Shown: positions 1 through 8,887, counted from the stretch's first letter. The stretch: DNA of 64,000 nucleotides from Blautia glucerasea (GCF_020537505.1 NZ_JAJBMO010000010.1:48541-112540); one strand, 5' to 3'. Notes: generated from the sequence alone by a model not told the origin. Made by a program: numbers and translations.

Positions 1-650
1 CCCGTCTGCTCATCAAAATAATAATATCCAGAAAAGAGCTTTTTGCCAATTCCCATTTCCTGGATATAATGAATGCCGCCCTCCTGACAGACACGGCCGT
101 TTTCATTCACGTAGTAATATCCATTTAATTTAACCGTTTCTACCTGTTCTTCCAGGTTACATATCCTGCCGGTTCCCGACAGTCTTCCCAGATTGTTTAC
201 CACATAAATTCCGGCATTCCATCCGGATTCTGTATTTCCATCATCTGTTTTCGGAAGGATATCCTCCGAAGCAGTTACCAGTCTGGCTTCACCAGCTTTA
301 AATTTTCCAGTCTCATCATGATAGTAATAACCGTTGAATACAGTTCCATCTACCGAAAAATGATCAAAATAATGAATGGACGGTGTACAATCCCCAGAAC
401 CATCTTCATTCAGGCAATAGAAACCGTCACTTTTCAGCAGGTATTTCCCATTGCTTCCAGGAATTGGCAGTATCCTCGCCTCTTCAGTTACAGAAGAAAG
501 GCTGCCGCCGCTCTGCTCCTGCGCATACACCGACAGACTTCTGCCAAAGAGCATTGCAGGATCTGCTATACTTCCTGAAGCTACCACTCCCAAAAGTACT
601 GCAAATACGGCCACTGTATATTTCCATCTGGTCTTTATACTTTTTTTCAT
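1..650 (-). CDS. Cell-wall-binding repeat surface protein (partial, 3' end outside window)
   Basis: The reading frame starts at ATG 650 behind an AAAGGAG ribosome binding site and runs off the left window edge with no stop, so only the first 216 codons are seen. The N-terminus is a signal peptide (MKKSIKTRWK followed by a hydrophobic stretch and an AxA-like site near residue 45). The rest holds aromatic-glycine repeats, with three GYYY units each followed by an acidic or Gly turn (GYYYHDETG, GYYYVNENG, GYYYFDEQ). This is the pattern of choline-binding or glucan-binding type cell-wall repeats, which anchor secreted proteins non-covalently to the envelope. Any catalytic domain would lie outside the window, so function beyond wall attachment is unknown. 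Confidence 0.75.
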   Translation of the reverse strand, partial: MKKSIKTRWKYTVAVFAVLLGVVASGSIADPAMLFGRSLSVYAQEQSGGSLSSVTEEARILPIPGSNGKYLLKSDGFYCLNEDGSGDCTPSIHYFDHFSVDGTVFNGYYYHDETGKFKAGEARLVTASEDILPKTDDGNTESGWNAGIYVVNNLGRLSGTGRICNLEEQVETVKLNGYYYVNENGRVCQEGGIHYIQEMGIGKKLFSGYYYFDEQT

Positions 651-672
651 GTTATTCTCCTTTGATAAAGGC

Positions 673-701
673 AGTATAACTGTTTTCCCTTCAGTATGCA
701 A
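673..701 (-). promoter_or_regulatory. Predicted sigma-A promoter for the cell-wall-binding protein
   Basis: On the minus strand TTGCAT and TATACT are separated by 17 bp. The predicted start lies about 16 nt before ATG 650, leaving room for the AAAGGAG site. No terminator is visible between the helicase stop at 712 and this promoter. Confidence 0.5.
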
Positions 702-711
702 CCAGATTTCT

Positions 712-3066
712 TCACCTTTTCTCAAAGCCATGCCAAAATTTTTGCAGCTGCGCTTCCACATTTGACAATGTGCATGACTTCCTGTCATTCCATTCTACCG
801 GGAAAAGGCTGCTGTATTCTCTCTGGCGGAAGCGCTCATCCAGAAGCAGGATCACCCCGTGGTCCTCTCTGGTTCGGATCACTCTTCCAGCCGCCTGCAA
901 TACCTTATTCATGCCTGGATACCGGTAAGCGTAATCAAAGCCATTCTCTCCATTTTCAGTATAAAAAGAGCGAAGGATTTCTCTCTCATTGCCCAGCTGA
1001 GGCAGCCCGGTTCCCACTAAGATTGCACCGATCAGTTTCTCTCCAAACAGGTCGATTCCCTCTGAAAAAATACCACCCATAATACAAAAAGCCACTAAAG
1101 ACTCCTGATTCTGTTCAAATTCCCGAAGAAAATCCTCTCTTTCCTTCTCTTTCATAGAACTGTTCTGACAGATGCATCTCACCCAGCTTACAGAAAACGC
1201 TTCCTCATAAACTGCATAAACCTCTTCCAGCATTCTGTAGGAAGGGAAAAAGACCATATAATTCCCCTTCTTCTGCCATACCGTCCTGGCAATATATTCT
1301 GCAATCTTGTAATATTCCTCATACCCCCTGCGGCTGTACAGGGAGCTTACATCTCCAGCACTTAGAATACAACGGTTCTCCTGGGAAAAGGGGGATTCTA
1401 CATAAATACCATAGTCATCCTGCCGACAGCTGAGCAGCTTTCTATAATAACTCATAGGCAGCAAAGTCGCAGAGAAAAAAACTGCACTGCGGCCTTTCTT
1501 TAAATATTCCCCAAGATTCACTGCCGGATTTACACAAAACAATTTCAGCCGGAATCGTCCATCTTCTCCATTCTCTGCGTAGATCACGTAGTTCTCGTCC
1601 ACCAGCTCTGCGATATTCAAAAACTTCCGGATGTCAAAATAGAACTGTCTTACCTCATCCTCCAGTTCCACATCTTTATGTTCCTCCAGAAAGGTATCAA
1701 ATTCCCCCTGTACCTTCAAAGCGGTCATGGTGATCGAACCAGTTCCTGGCAGGACCCGGTAATTCTCACATTCTTCCTGTAATTCCTTCAGCTGGTTGTT
1801 CAGCTTTCCTAGAGAACGGTAAATCCGGGGAGCCCTCTCTTTCATTGCTCTGCGCACCAGAAGCACATCCTCCCGGTACAGGGATGCACTGTACATCTCT
1901 CTCCCCCGCTCTGCCAGGTTATGGGCCTCATCGATCAGGAAGATATAATCGCCTCCTGCCCCTTCTCCAAAAAAGCGCTTCAGATGTACAGTGGGATCAA
2001 ACACATAATTATAGTCACAAATGACAGCATCTACCCACACAGCAAGATCCAGACACATTTCAAAAGGACACACCTGCCACTTCCGGGCCTGCTCCTGAAT
2101 TGTCTCCCGGTCGTATCTGCTCTTCGTAGTCCACAGTTCATAGACCGCATCATTTACCCTGTCAAAATGTCCTCTGGCGTAAGGGCAATAACCAGGGTCA
2201 CATTTGGTCTCATCCATGAAGCATAGCTTCTCTTTCGCGGTTATGGTCACTACTTTGTATTTCATGCCTTTTTCACGAAGCACTTCAAAGGCTTCCTGGG
2301 CAACGGTTCTGGTAATAGTCTTAGCAGTAAGATAAAAGATAGTCTCTCCTTTACCCTCCCCCACTGCACGAACTGCTGGAAATATGGTGGACATGGTCTT
2401 GCCTACCCCTGTAGGGGCCTGAATAAAGATCTGACGGTTCACTCCGATTGCATGGTATACACTGCTGACCAGCTTCCGCTGGCCTTCCCGGTAGGAAAAT
2501 GGAAATTCCAGATTCCAAAGAGACTGGTTCCGCTCTTTTTTCCAGCGCAGCTGATAGCTCAGCCATTTGTGATATTCATCCAGAAGCTTCCGGTACCAGT
2601 CCTCCAGTTCCTTCATGGAGATCATCTCCCGGAAGCGTTTTACCACTTCCGTCTCCAGATTGGCGTAAGTCATCTGGATTCCAACCTGTGTCAGACCTTC
2701 CTGGCTGCCGTAAATATAGCCGTAACACATAGCCTGGGCCTTATGCACTTTCACAGGCTCCGCCAACTGCTCCACACTGCCATAGATTCCCTTGATCTCA
2801 TCGATCCAGACGTCTTCCCCTTCTGTAAAAATTCCGTCTGCACGACCTTCCAACAGTATCCCAAGATCCTCATAATCCGTTTCCAGTTTTAAGGAAACCT
2901 CAGCCCTGTATGCATTTCCCATCTGCTTCTGAAGCTTCCTGTGCAGCCTGCTGCCTTTTAACATAGCCTCTTTATCTATAATACCTCTGCGGCTGTCAAG
3001 ATCTCCGCCCTGCAGGATAAATTCCACCAGATTTCGTACTGATATTCGTGTTACCGGATTCTCCAT
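712..3066 (-). CDS. RecB/Cas4-like nuclease fused to XPD/DinG-type iron-sulfur helicase
   Basis: 784 aa. The first ~150 residues carry a PD-(D/E)xK nuclease pattern: a GxxxH-like segment (GSRLHRK), EGRADGI with the Asp, IDEIKG with the ExK, and a downstream KAQAMCYGY. The remainder is a superfamily 2 helicase: Walker A APTGVGKT, DEAH box IDEAHNL, and motif VI QAAGRVIRTRE. Four cysteines lie between motifs I and II (CFMDETKC, GYC, CPFEMC), as in the 4Fe-4S domain of XPD/DinG. It therefore probably unwinds and trims damaged DNA. It is the last gene behind the radical SAM and DUF4130-type genes, 134 bp downstream on the same strand, which suggests the same SOS-linked unit. Substrate and polarity cannot be read from sequence. 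Confidence 0.8.
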   Translation of the reverse strand: MENPVTRISVRNLVEFILQGGDLDSRRGIIDKEAMLKGSRLHRKLQKQMGNAYRAEVSLKLETDYEDLGILLEGRADGIFTEGEDVWIDEIKGIYGSVEQLAEPVKVHKAQAMCYGYIYGSQEGLTQVGIQMTYANLETEVVKRFREMISMKELEDWYRKLLDEYHKWLSYQLRWKKERNQSLWNLEFPFSYREGQRKLVSSVYHAIGVNRQIFIQAPTGVGKTMSTIFPAVRAVGEGKGETIFYLTAKTITRTVAQEAFEVLREKGMKYKVVTITAKEKLCFMDETKCDPGYCPYARGHFDRVNDAVYELWTTKSRYDRETIQEQARKWQVCPFEMCLDLAVWVDAVICDYNYVFDPTVHLKRFFGEGAGGDYIFLIDEAHNLAERGREMYSASLYREDVLLVRRAMKERAPRIYRSLGKLNNQLKELQEECENYRVLPGTGSITMTALKVQGEFDTFLEEHKDVELEDEVRQFYFDIRKFLNIAELVDENYVIYAENGEDGRFRLKLFCVNPAVNLGEYLKKGRSAVFFSATLLPMSYYRKLLSCRQDDYGIYVESPFSQENRCILSAGDVSSLYSRRGYEEYYKIAEYIARTVWQKKGNYMVFFPSYRMLEEVYAVYEEAFSVSWVRCICQNSSMKEKEREDFLREFEQNQESLVAFCIMGGIFSEGIDLFGEKLIGAILVGTGLPQLGNEREILRSFYTENGENGFDYAYRYPGMNKVLQAAGRVIRTREDHGVILLLDERFRQREYSSLFPVEWNDRKSCTLSNVEAQLQKFWHGFEKR

Positions 3067-3200
3067 TTCAAACTTACCGCCTTTTCCCAGCCTTTCTAAT
3101 ATACAGACTAGCGATCTTTCAAACTCTTCTAAGCTACAGGTCTGTTTTCCCTCCTGCAGTTTACAATATCCTCAGTATAACACGAATTCCTATTTTCTGC

Positions 3201-3980
3201 CTATCCTTTCATGAAAAACTCCGGCATATTGTTCTGGAAGCGGAGCGGCAGCATCTGCTTCTGAAGTTTCTCATTATGTCTCGCCTCAATGGACACACCG
3301 TTACAAAACGCCCGCCAAAGCTCTTCATATTCTCCTCGGTCGCCCATGGCATTCCTTGGAATCTGAAGCCGCACCTCTTTTTTTATGACACATTCTGTCC
3401 CCTTTCCATGGCACAGTGCCTTCTGTCGGCCTTCATCATAGATCACCCAGTTCTCGTTTGGAAAACGATTGGAAAAATGAGAAGCAAGAAGGGGCAGAAT
3501 ATCATTCTCCGGCTGGATCTGGGCAAGCAGGAACATTCCGCTGATCTCCCGAAAACGGATAAAGCCAAAATAGTGATGATATTCCCGCTTCACCTGAAGG
3601 GCCAGCTTCGCCACCTTATTCACATGGGAATCTGCTAATGCTTCCATAACGTTTGTCTCGCATCTTCCATGGCCCAATGCCCGGTGAAGTACATAATAAA
3701 TAGCAGTTCCCCTGTCCGGATCTGCCCCCGCAGCTGCCAGACAGATCTGCTCATAGGCTTCACTTCCAAGCTTCACCAGAATCGTCCTCATGACCTTACC
3801 CGTCTTGCTTCTGTCCGTATCAATCTCCCTGTAAGTGGTAAACAATTCCATATTGGTAGGAAAACTGGTCTGCACCGACACCTCCGCTCCTCCCAGGCAT
3901 TCCTTCCAGCCATCATAAACAGCCGAAAAAATACCCTCCAGGGAATCTTCACAGACTAAAATTCTTTTCTCCTGGGTCAT
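3201..3980 (-). CDS. DUF4130/TIGR03915-type putative DNA metabolism protein
   Basis: 259 aa. Residues such as CEDSLEGIFSAVYDGW near the N-terminus and the following all-alpha body match what I know of the TIGR03915/DUF4130 family. In many proteobacteria a related module is fused to a uracil-DNA-glycosylase-like domain; here it stands alone. The start ATG overlaps the stop of the radical SAM gene in an ATGA, so the two are translationally coupled, as is usual for this pair. No catalytic motif can be assigned by eye. A role as partner of the radical SAM enzyme in DNA base or lesion processing is inferred from the conserved pairing and the LexA-type promoter. Confidence 0.75.
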   Translation of the reverse strand: MTQEKRILVCEDSLEGIFSAVYDGWKECLGGAEVSVQTSFPTNMELFTTYREIDTDRSKTGKVMRTILVKLGSEAYEQICLAAAGADPDRGTAIYYVLHRALGHGRCETNVMEALADSHVNKVAKLALQVKREYHHYFGFIRFREISGMFLLAQIQPENDILPLLASHFSNRFPNENWVIYDEGRQKALCHGKGTECVIKKEVRLQIPRNAMGDRGEYEELWRAFCNGVSIEARHNEKLQKQMLPLRFQNNMPEFFMKG

Positions 3981-5320
3981 ATGATCAGCTCCTTTCCTGT
4001 GAAATCTGCTGCCGAATTTACCTGATATACTCTTTTTGCACCCATCTCTTCCCCAAATAAAGACAACTGCCTGAATGCATTCTTATCTCCCCTAGGTTTT
4101 TCTTCGTCCAGAAGATTGCGGACAATATAATTCTCCTCCAACCTGGTATTGTACAGCATTCTGCCATTGCAGGTGATAAAATACAAAGCCCTTTTTAAAA
4201 CCACTCCCATTCTTTTTAAATCCTGAAAATCCAGGGAGTTTGTCCTGCGTGCTCCTACAATACGCCTGGCAGAGGTATAACCAATCCCGGGTACCCGAAG
4301 AAGCTCATAATAATCCGCCCGGTTGATCTCCACAGGGAAAAATTCCAGATGGGATACAGCCCAGTCTGCCTTTGGATCCAAAAGCAGATTAAAATCCGGA
4401 TGCTTCTCAGACAAAAGCTCTGAGGCCCGAAATCCATAAAAACGCATCAGCCAGTCAGCCTGATAAAGCCGATGCTCCCGAAGAAGAGGCGGACCAGACA
4501 AGGACATGGGAAGATCCTTATCTTCATTCACCGCAACAAAAGCAGAATAAAAAACTCTCTTCAATGAGAAATTCTTATAAAGAGATTCTGCCACAGATAC
4601 GATCTGATAATCGCTCTCGCCTAAGGCTCCGATAATCATCTGGGTACTCTGCCCAGCTGGCACAAACCTTGGCGCATGGCGGTACAAAACCAGCTCTTCC
4701 TTGTTCTGGTCTCTCTGCTGCTGGATCTGCTTCATGGGGCCAAGAATGGTCTTCCGGCTCTTATGGGGTGCCAGCTTCTTAAGCCCTTCTGCAGTAGGAA
4801 GCTCCAGATTCACACTCATACGGTCCGCCAGGTATCCAGCCTGGGAAATCAGCTCCGGGGACGCCCCAGGAATGGCCTTTAAATGAATATACCCCTGAAA
4901 ATGATACTTATGGCGGAGCAGCCGCACTGTACCAAGCAGTTCTTCCATGGTCCAATCCGGACTGCCCTTCACTCCTGAGCTCAAAAAAAGACCTTCTATA
5001 TAGTTTCTTCTATAAAATTCCATTGTCAGACGGCACACCTCCTCTGGCGTAAAGCTGGTGCGCACCACATCATTAGACGCTCGGTTCACACAATACTTGC
5101 AATCAAATACACACTCATTAGTATAAAGGATCTTCAAAAGGCTGATACATCTTCCATCCTGTGCAAAGCTATGGCAGATCCCGGCGGCAATGCTGTTCCC
5201 CATGCCGCTGCCGTCTCCCTTTCTGTCCACGCCGCTGGAAGTACATGCCACATCGTATTTCGCCGCATCTGATAAAATCTCCAGTTTCCTCTTCAAAGTC
5301 ATTGATTCCTGAATTATCAT
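3977..5320 (-). CDS. Radical SAM protein, putative DNA modification/repair (TIGR03916-like)
   Basis: 447 aa. The radical SAM cluster motif is NECVFDCKYC (CxxxCxxC) around residue 70. Near residue 340 a helix-hairpin-helix LLRVPGIGYTSARRI indicates DNA binding. This matches the family annotated as putative DNA modification/repair radical SAM protein. It is first in the operon and overlaps the next gene by 4 bp. Two starts are plausible: ATG 5320, or ATG 5302, which has AGGA just before it and fits the usual family N-terminus (MTLKRKLEILSDAAKYD). Two LexA-type boxes sit in the promoter, so induction by DNA damage is likely. The reaction catalysed is not known. Confidence 0.82.
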   Translation of the reverse strand: MIIQESMTLKRKLEILSDAAKYDVACTSSGVDRKGDGSGMGNSIAAGICHSFAQDGRCISLLKILYTNECVFDCKYCVNRASNDVVRTSFTPEEVCRLTMEFYRRNYIEGLFLSSGVKGSPDWTMEELLGTVRLLRHKYHFQGYIHLKAIPGASPELISQAGYLADRMSVNLELPTAEGLKKLAPHKSRKTILGPMKQIQQQRDQNKEELVLYRHAPRFVPAGQSTQMIIGALGESDYQIVSVAESLYKNFSLKRVFYSAFVAVNEDKDLPMSLSGPPLLREHRLYQADWLMRFYGFRASELLSEKHPDFNLLLDPKADWAVSHLEFFPVEINRADYYELLRVPGIGYTSARRIVGARRTNSLDFQDLKRMGVVLKRALYFITCNGRMLYNTRLEENYIVRNLLDEEKPRGDKNAFRQLSLFGEEMGAKRVYQVNSAADFTGKELII

Positions 5321-5382
5321 CCTATTCTCAAAGCTCCCTTTTTATATAATCTGTTTGCTTGATTTCTCCGTTTCGAGGTCAA

Positions 5383-5394
5383 GAACGTTTGTTC
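5383..5394. promoter_or_regulatory. LexA (SOS) box, start-site copy
   Basis: GAAC-GTTT-GTTC, the second box, is 27 bp from the first and falls at the predicted transcription start. The boxes form a direct repeat whose flanks also match (GTTCT followed by ATTTTGTCA or GTTTTGTCA). Confidence 0.72.
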
Positions 5395-5403
5395 TGTTTT
5401 GTC

Positions 5404-5432
5404 ATTTTAGAACATTTGTTCTATTTTGTCAA
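5404..5432 (-). promoter_or_regulatory. Promoter of the DNA-repair operon with LexA box in its spacer
   Basis: Minus strand TTGACA (5427-5432), 17 bp spacer, TAAAAT (5404-5409). The spacer contains GAACAAATGTTC, so a bound LexA would block RNA polymerase. The leader to ATG 5320 is about 75 nt. Confidence 0.7.
5410..5421. promoter_or_regulatory. LexA (SOS) box, promoter-spacer copy
   Basis: GAAC-ATTT-GTTC is a perfect inverted repeat with four-base centre, the Gram-positive LexA/DinR pattern (GAAC N4 GTTC). It lies between the -35 and -10 hexamers of the repair operon. Confidence 0.75.
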
Positions 5433-5518
5433 TATCATAAAACGGGACGAAAAATTTTCCATCAAAGTAATTCCATTCCCAATCCTCCCGATCCTTTCCT
5501 GGCACATTTTTCACACAT

Positions 5519-5578
5519 AAAAAAGCCACAAACCAGAAGCAGCTTTAGAGCATAAAAAATGCTCCTGACTTCTGATTT
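5519..5578 (-). terminator. Rho-independent terminator after lysC
   Basis: Outer arms 5530-5539 and 5569-5578 (AAACCAGAAG with CTTCTGATTT) and inner arms AGAGCAT/ATGCTC form a long hairpin. It is followed on the minus strand by a GTGGC then TTTTTT run at 5519-5524. Confidence 0.65.
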
Positions 5579-5641
5579 ATGACTCTTTCTTTACTTTTTA
5601 TAAAATTCCGGTGTCAAAAAACCATTTGACGCTCCCGGCCT

Positions 5642-6961
5642 TTAAATCTGTGTCAGCACAAAAATATCGTAAATTGCTTTCACAGCATTTTCAAAATCAC
5701 AGTTCGCCACGCCGATGATGATATTCAGCTCACTGGAGCCCTGATCAATCATCTTCACGTTTACATTTGCATGGGCAAGTGCGGAGAAAATCCTTCCAGC
5801 TGTACCGCGGGTGGACTTCATTCCACGGCCTACAACTGCGATCAGCGCAAGATCAGACTCCATCTCCACGAAATCCGGCTGAACCAGACGGTGGATTCCG
5901 GCGATCACCTGCTGCTCTTTTTCCTCAAATTCGTCCTGATGAACATAGACCGTCATTGTATCGATACCAGATGGAACATGCTCAAAGCTGATTCCCTGGT
6001 CTTCAAATACCTGGAGAACTTTTCTGCCAAAACCGATTTCGCTGTTCATCATGGATTTCTCAATGTTAATGGAACAGAAGCCCTTCTTTCCGGCAATACC
6101 GGTGATGGTGTATTTCGGCTTGCGGCAGGTGCTCTCTACAATAAAGGTTCCTTTGTCTTCCGGACGGTTGGTATTGCGGATATTGATGGGGATTCCCTCT
6201 TTTCTTACCGGGAAAATAGCATCCTCATGAAGAACGGTAGCTCCCATGTAGGAAAGCTCGCGAAGCTCACGGTATGTAATGGTCTCGATCACTGCCGGAT
6301 CCTTGACAATTCTTGGATCTGTTACAAGGAAACCAGATACATCTGTCCAGTTCTCGTACATATCCGCTTTGATCGCTTTCGCAACCAGAGAACCGGTCAC
6401 ATCAGAACCGCCTCTGGAAAAAGTCGTAACCGTTCCATCCTCCTTAGCACCATAAAAGCCCGGAACAACTGCATTCTCACATTTAGAAAGTTTCTTGTTC
6501 AAAAGCTTGTCTGTCTTCTCCGGATCCAGATTGCCGTTTTTGTCAAAACGGATCACATCCGCTGCATCTACAAACTCATAGCCAAGATAAGCAGCCATTA
6601 CCTTTCCGTTCAGATATTCTCCACGGGAAGCAGCGTAATCCCTGCCAATCTGAGTCTTAAAATTTTCTTTGATTATCTGGAAATCCTCTTCCATGGAAAA
6701 ATCAAGGCCAAGTCCTTTGATGATCTCGTAATAACGGGATTTGATTGCTTCTAAGATCTTCTCAAAATCTCCATCATTTCCAGCTGCATCATAACAGCTG
6801 TACAGAAGGTCTGTTACTTTGGTATCCCCGTCAAAGCGCTTACCAGGTGCGGAAGGAACAACAAAACGTCTGCTCTCCTCACTTCTGATAATCTCTCCGA
6901 CTTTCTCAAACTGCTCCGCATTCGCAAGGGAGCTTCCTCCAAACTTTACTACTTTTTTCAT
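5642..6961 (-). CDS. lysC: Aspartate kinase
   Basis: 439 aa. It phosphorylates L-aspartate, the first step to lysine, threonine, methionine and diaminopimelate. The N-terminus has the kinase signature VVKFGGSSLAN, a central TTFSRGGSDVTG loop and DVSGFLVTDPRIV; two C-terminal ACT-type regulatory segments follow (from about residue 300), with GRGMKSTRGTAGRIF and NVNVKMIDQGSSELN. The start at 6961 is chosen because GAGGAG precedes it and the conserved MKKVVKFGG begins there; the in-frame extension upstream has no family match. A promoter (TTGCAA, 17 bp, TAAAAT, 6993-7021) lies just upstream. I see no lysine riboswitch in the short leader, so control is probably allosteric through the ACT domains. 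Confidence 0.93.
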   Translation of the reverse strand: MKKVVKFGGSSLANAEQFEKVGEIIRSEESRRFVVPSAPGKRFDGDTKVTDLLYSCYDAAGNDGDFEKILEAIKSRYYEIIKGLGLDFSMEEDFQIIKENFKTQIGRDYAASRGEYLNGKVMAAYLGYEFVDAADVIRFDKNGNLDPEKTDKLLNKKLSKCENAVVPGFYGAKEDGTVTTFSRGGSDVTGSLVAKAIKADMYENWTDVSGFLVTDPRIVKDPAVIETITYRELRELSYMGATVLHEDAIFPVRKEGIPINIRNTNRPEDKGTFIVESTCRKPKYTITGIAGKKGFCSINIEKSMMNSEIGFGRKVLQVFEDQGISFEHVPSGIDTMTVYVHQDEFEEKEQQVIAGIHRLVQPDFVEMESDLALIAVVGRGMKSTRGTAGRIFSALAHANVNVKMIDQGSSELNIIIGVANCDFENAVKAIYDIFVLTQI

Positions 6962-6992
6962 AATCCTTGTGCTCCTCAAAAACTTTTTCTTC

Positions 6993-7021
6993 ATTTTATG
7001 AAAAAAACCGACTTTTTGCAA
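6993..7021 (-). promoter_or_regulatory. Predicted lysC promoter
   Basis: Minus strand TTGCAA (7016-7021), 17 bp, TAAAAT (6993-6998). The same stretch forms an A/T-rich arm pair (AAAAAACC and GGTTTTTT) that could also terminate trmO transcription, so the promoter and an upstream terminator appear superimposed. Confidence 0.5.
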
Positions 7022-7034
7022 GGGTTTTTTCGAT

Positions 7035-7718
7035 TTAATCTGTGAAAGTGTTTATATCCAACACCTTCAGCTTTTCCCCATCTACCGTAAAATGAACATC
7101 CCACTTACCAAAAGACATTCCATACTTCCTCTCCGGGTCTTTCTGATAGCCTGGTCTTGGGTCATCTGCAAGAACCGCCAGAAGGGCTTCTCTTTTTTCT
7201 ACTGGAATCTTTTCCAGGAATTCCGCCGGGAACTCCACTTCCAGCTTGTGATCCTGGATCCGGTCTGTGAAACCGCCTGCAGCCTCAGGATGGCTGTCCA
7301 CATAAGCCAGATATGGTTTGACATCATAAATCGGCGTTCCATCCATAAGATCCGCCCCGGATACATGGAGAACCGGACCATCCTTCTCCGTAAATTCTAC
7401 TCCTTCCAGCTTCACGCTGGAAAGTCCGATTGGATTGGGACGGAAAGGAGATCTTGTTGCAAAAACTCCTTTGCGCACATTTCCCCCAAGCCTTGGCGGA
7501 CGCACCGTAGGGGACCACTCCTTCCGAACTGCCTGGGAAAACTCCCAAATCAGCCAGATATGGGTATATTCTTCCAGTCCCCGGAAGGCTTCCTGATTGC
7601 GGTATTCTGGTTCAAAGATAATATCCGCCTTTAGTTTCTCTATCCTGCCGCTCTGGTGGGGGATTCCAAATTTCGTTGGAAAATCACTTTTTATATGAGC
7701 GATTACTTTCATTTCCAT
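7035..7718 (-). CDS. trmO: tRNA (t6A37-N6)-methyltransferase TrmO family
   Basis: About 227 aa. It methylates N6 of threonylcarbamoyl-adenosine at position 37 of tRNA using S-adenosylmethionine. Family features seen are IGxIxSxF-like IAHIKSDFPTKFGIP at the N-terminus, EYTHIWLIWEF, and the diagnostic RKGVFATRSPFRPNPIGLS around residue 90, plus DGTPIYDVKPYLAYVDS. Three ATGs lie close together; ATG 7718 has AAAGGTG at proper spacing and is preferred over ATG 7724 or 7712. It is 56 bp downstream of the glycosyltransferase and probably the last gene of that transcript. Confidence 0.88.
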   Translation of the reverse strand: MEMKVIAHIKSDFPTKFGIPHQSGRIEKLKADIIFEPEYRNQEAFRGLEEYTHIWLIWEFSQAVRKEWSPTVRPPRLGGNVRKGVFATRSPFRPNPIGLSSVKLEGVEFTEKDGPVLHVSGADLMDGTPIYDVKPYLAYVDSHPEAAGGFTDRIQDHKLEVEFPAEFLEKIPVEKREALLAVLADDPRPGYQKDPERKYGMSFGKWDVHFTVDGEKLKVLDINTFTD

Positions 7719-7774
7719 TCTCATTGCACCTTTGTTCCTCTATACCGCCGTTTACTCTGTAAACAGCAACTGAT

Positions 7775-8887
7775 CTATTGCTCTATATGTTCTCTTATAA
7801 ACCCACAGATATCCTCTGCCGCTGCCTTATTCATATTTTTCCGCTGATTTTCCCGCATCTGACCTGCTGCCTTCTGATCATAGAGAAGCCGGATTCCAGC
7901 CTGTACCTGCCTCTTCACCGTTCTGGCAGAAGTGCTCATGCCAAGTCTTCCGAAAAACTTGCGGTTGGCCGTCTCGCATCCTGGAATGGGATCTGTATGG
8001 ACCATGGGAATTTCAGCCACAGCCCCTTCCGTAGAGGTCAATCCTCCAGGTTTTGTAAAAAGCACATCACAGGCTTTCATATAAAGATTCATCTGATTGG
8101 TAAAGCCCAGGATTCTCATCCTTGTCTCTGCCCAAAAGGCTTTTTTCAGCCGATTCTCCATCTTCGTATTGCTTCCGCACACGATCACCAGTTCTTCCTC
8201 TTTGGTTGCTTTTAACAGAGCGTCCACCATTTTTTTTATGTCTCCGGCGCCCATGCTGCCGCCAGCTACCAGAATATATTTCTTCTCAGCTGCAAGGCCC
8301 AGTTTTTCTCTTGCTTCCTTCTGGGAAATCTCACGCCTGCAGATCCTGGACACCGGGATTCCAAGAGGAACCAGCCTTTCCCTGGGGAGACCTCTTTTTA
8401 CACAAGGCTTTATCAGACTTTCATGAGGGGCGATATAATAGTCCACATCCGTCTCCTCCCAGAAGGGAATACAGGTATAGTCCGTCATCACCGCCACTGT
8501 AAGAGGCAGCTTCATTCCTTTTCTCTTCATATATGTGATAGTCTCCGCAGGATAAAGATGTGGCATGACCAGCACATCCACAGGATTCTCTGTAAGATAC
8601 CGGTTCAGATATTTGGCCATGCGGCCATTCACATAATACACCGGAGACTTTCTTGCCAGCCGGCTTACCAGCATTCCCAGCTTGTATACCAGCCCGAAAA
8701 GCTTCGGCGTCTTTTTGACAATCTGTACATACCCGTCGCCCACCAGCCTGGATACGCCTTCTCCAGCCAGTGTCAGGTAATCCATCACATAAGCCTCATC
8801 TCCCTGCCAGGTCATGGCTTCTGCAATGGCTCGCCCTGCGGAATTATGTCCGCCGCCGGTATTGCAGGACAAAATCAATGCCTTCAT
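7775..8887 (-). CDS. Glycolipid glycosyltransferase (MGDG synthase / GT28 type)
   Basis: 370 aa. The N-terminal ALILSCNTGGGHNSAGRAI is the acceptor-side signature of MGDG-synthase and processive diacylglycerol glucosyltransferases (UgtP-like). The C-terminal half has the GT-B nucleotide-sugar site: VAGGSMGAGDIKKM, CGSNTKMENRL, ILGFTNQMNLYMKACD and TKPGGLTSTEGAVAEIPMV. It likely moves a hexose from a UDP-sugar to diacylglycerol at the inner membrane face. ATG 8887 overlaps the stop of the acyltransferase gene as ATGA and has GGAG 8 nt before it, so it is preferred over ATG 8899. Coupling to a PlsY-like acyltransferase fits a membrane lipid role. Confidence 0.85.
   Translation of the reverse strand: MKALILSCNTGGGHNSAGRAIAEAMTWQGDEAYVMDYLTLAGEGVSRLVGDGYVQIVKKTPKLFGLVYKLGMLVSRLARKSPVYYVNGRMAKYLNRYLTENPVDVLVMPHLYPAETITYMKRKGMKLPLTVAVMTDYTCIPFWEETDVDYYIAPHESLIKPCVKRGLPRERLVPLGIPVSRICRREISQKEAREKLGLAAEKKYILVAGGSMGAGDIKKMVDALLKATKEEELVIVCGSNTKMENRLKKAFWAETRMRILGFTNQMNLYMKACDVLFTKPGGLTSTEGAVAEIPMVHTDPIPGCETANRKFFGRLGMSTSARTVKRQVQAGIRLLYDQKAAGQMRENQRKNMNKAAAEDICGFIREHIEQ

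Noticed and set aside
5771..6754. Long plus-strand frame opposite lysC
   Set aside because: It is antisense to the well-matched aspartate kinase, has no ribosome binding site and no recognisable domain; a shadow frame.
6962..7034. Lysine riboswitch in front of lysC
   Set aside because: The gap is about 70 bp and filled by the promoter and ribosome binding site; an L-box of about 170 nt does not fit.
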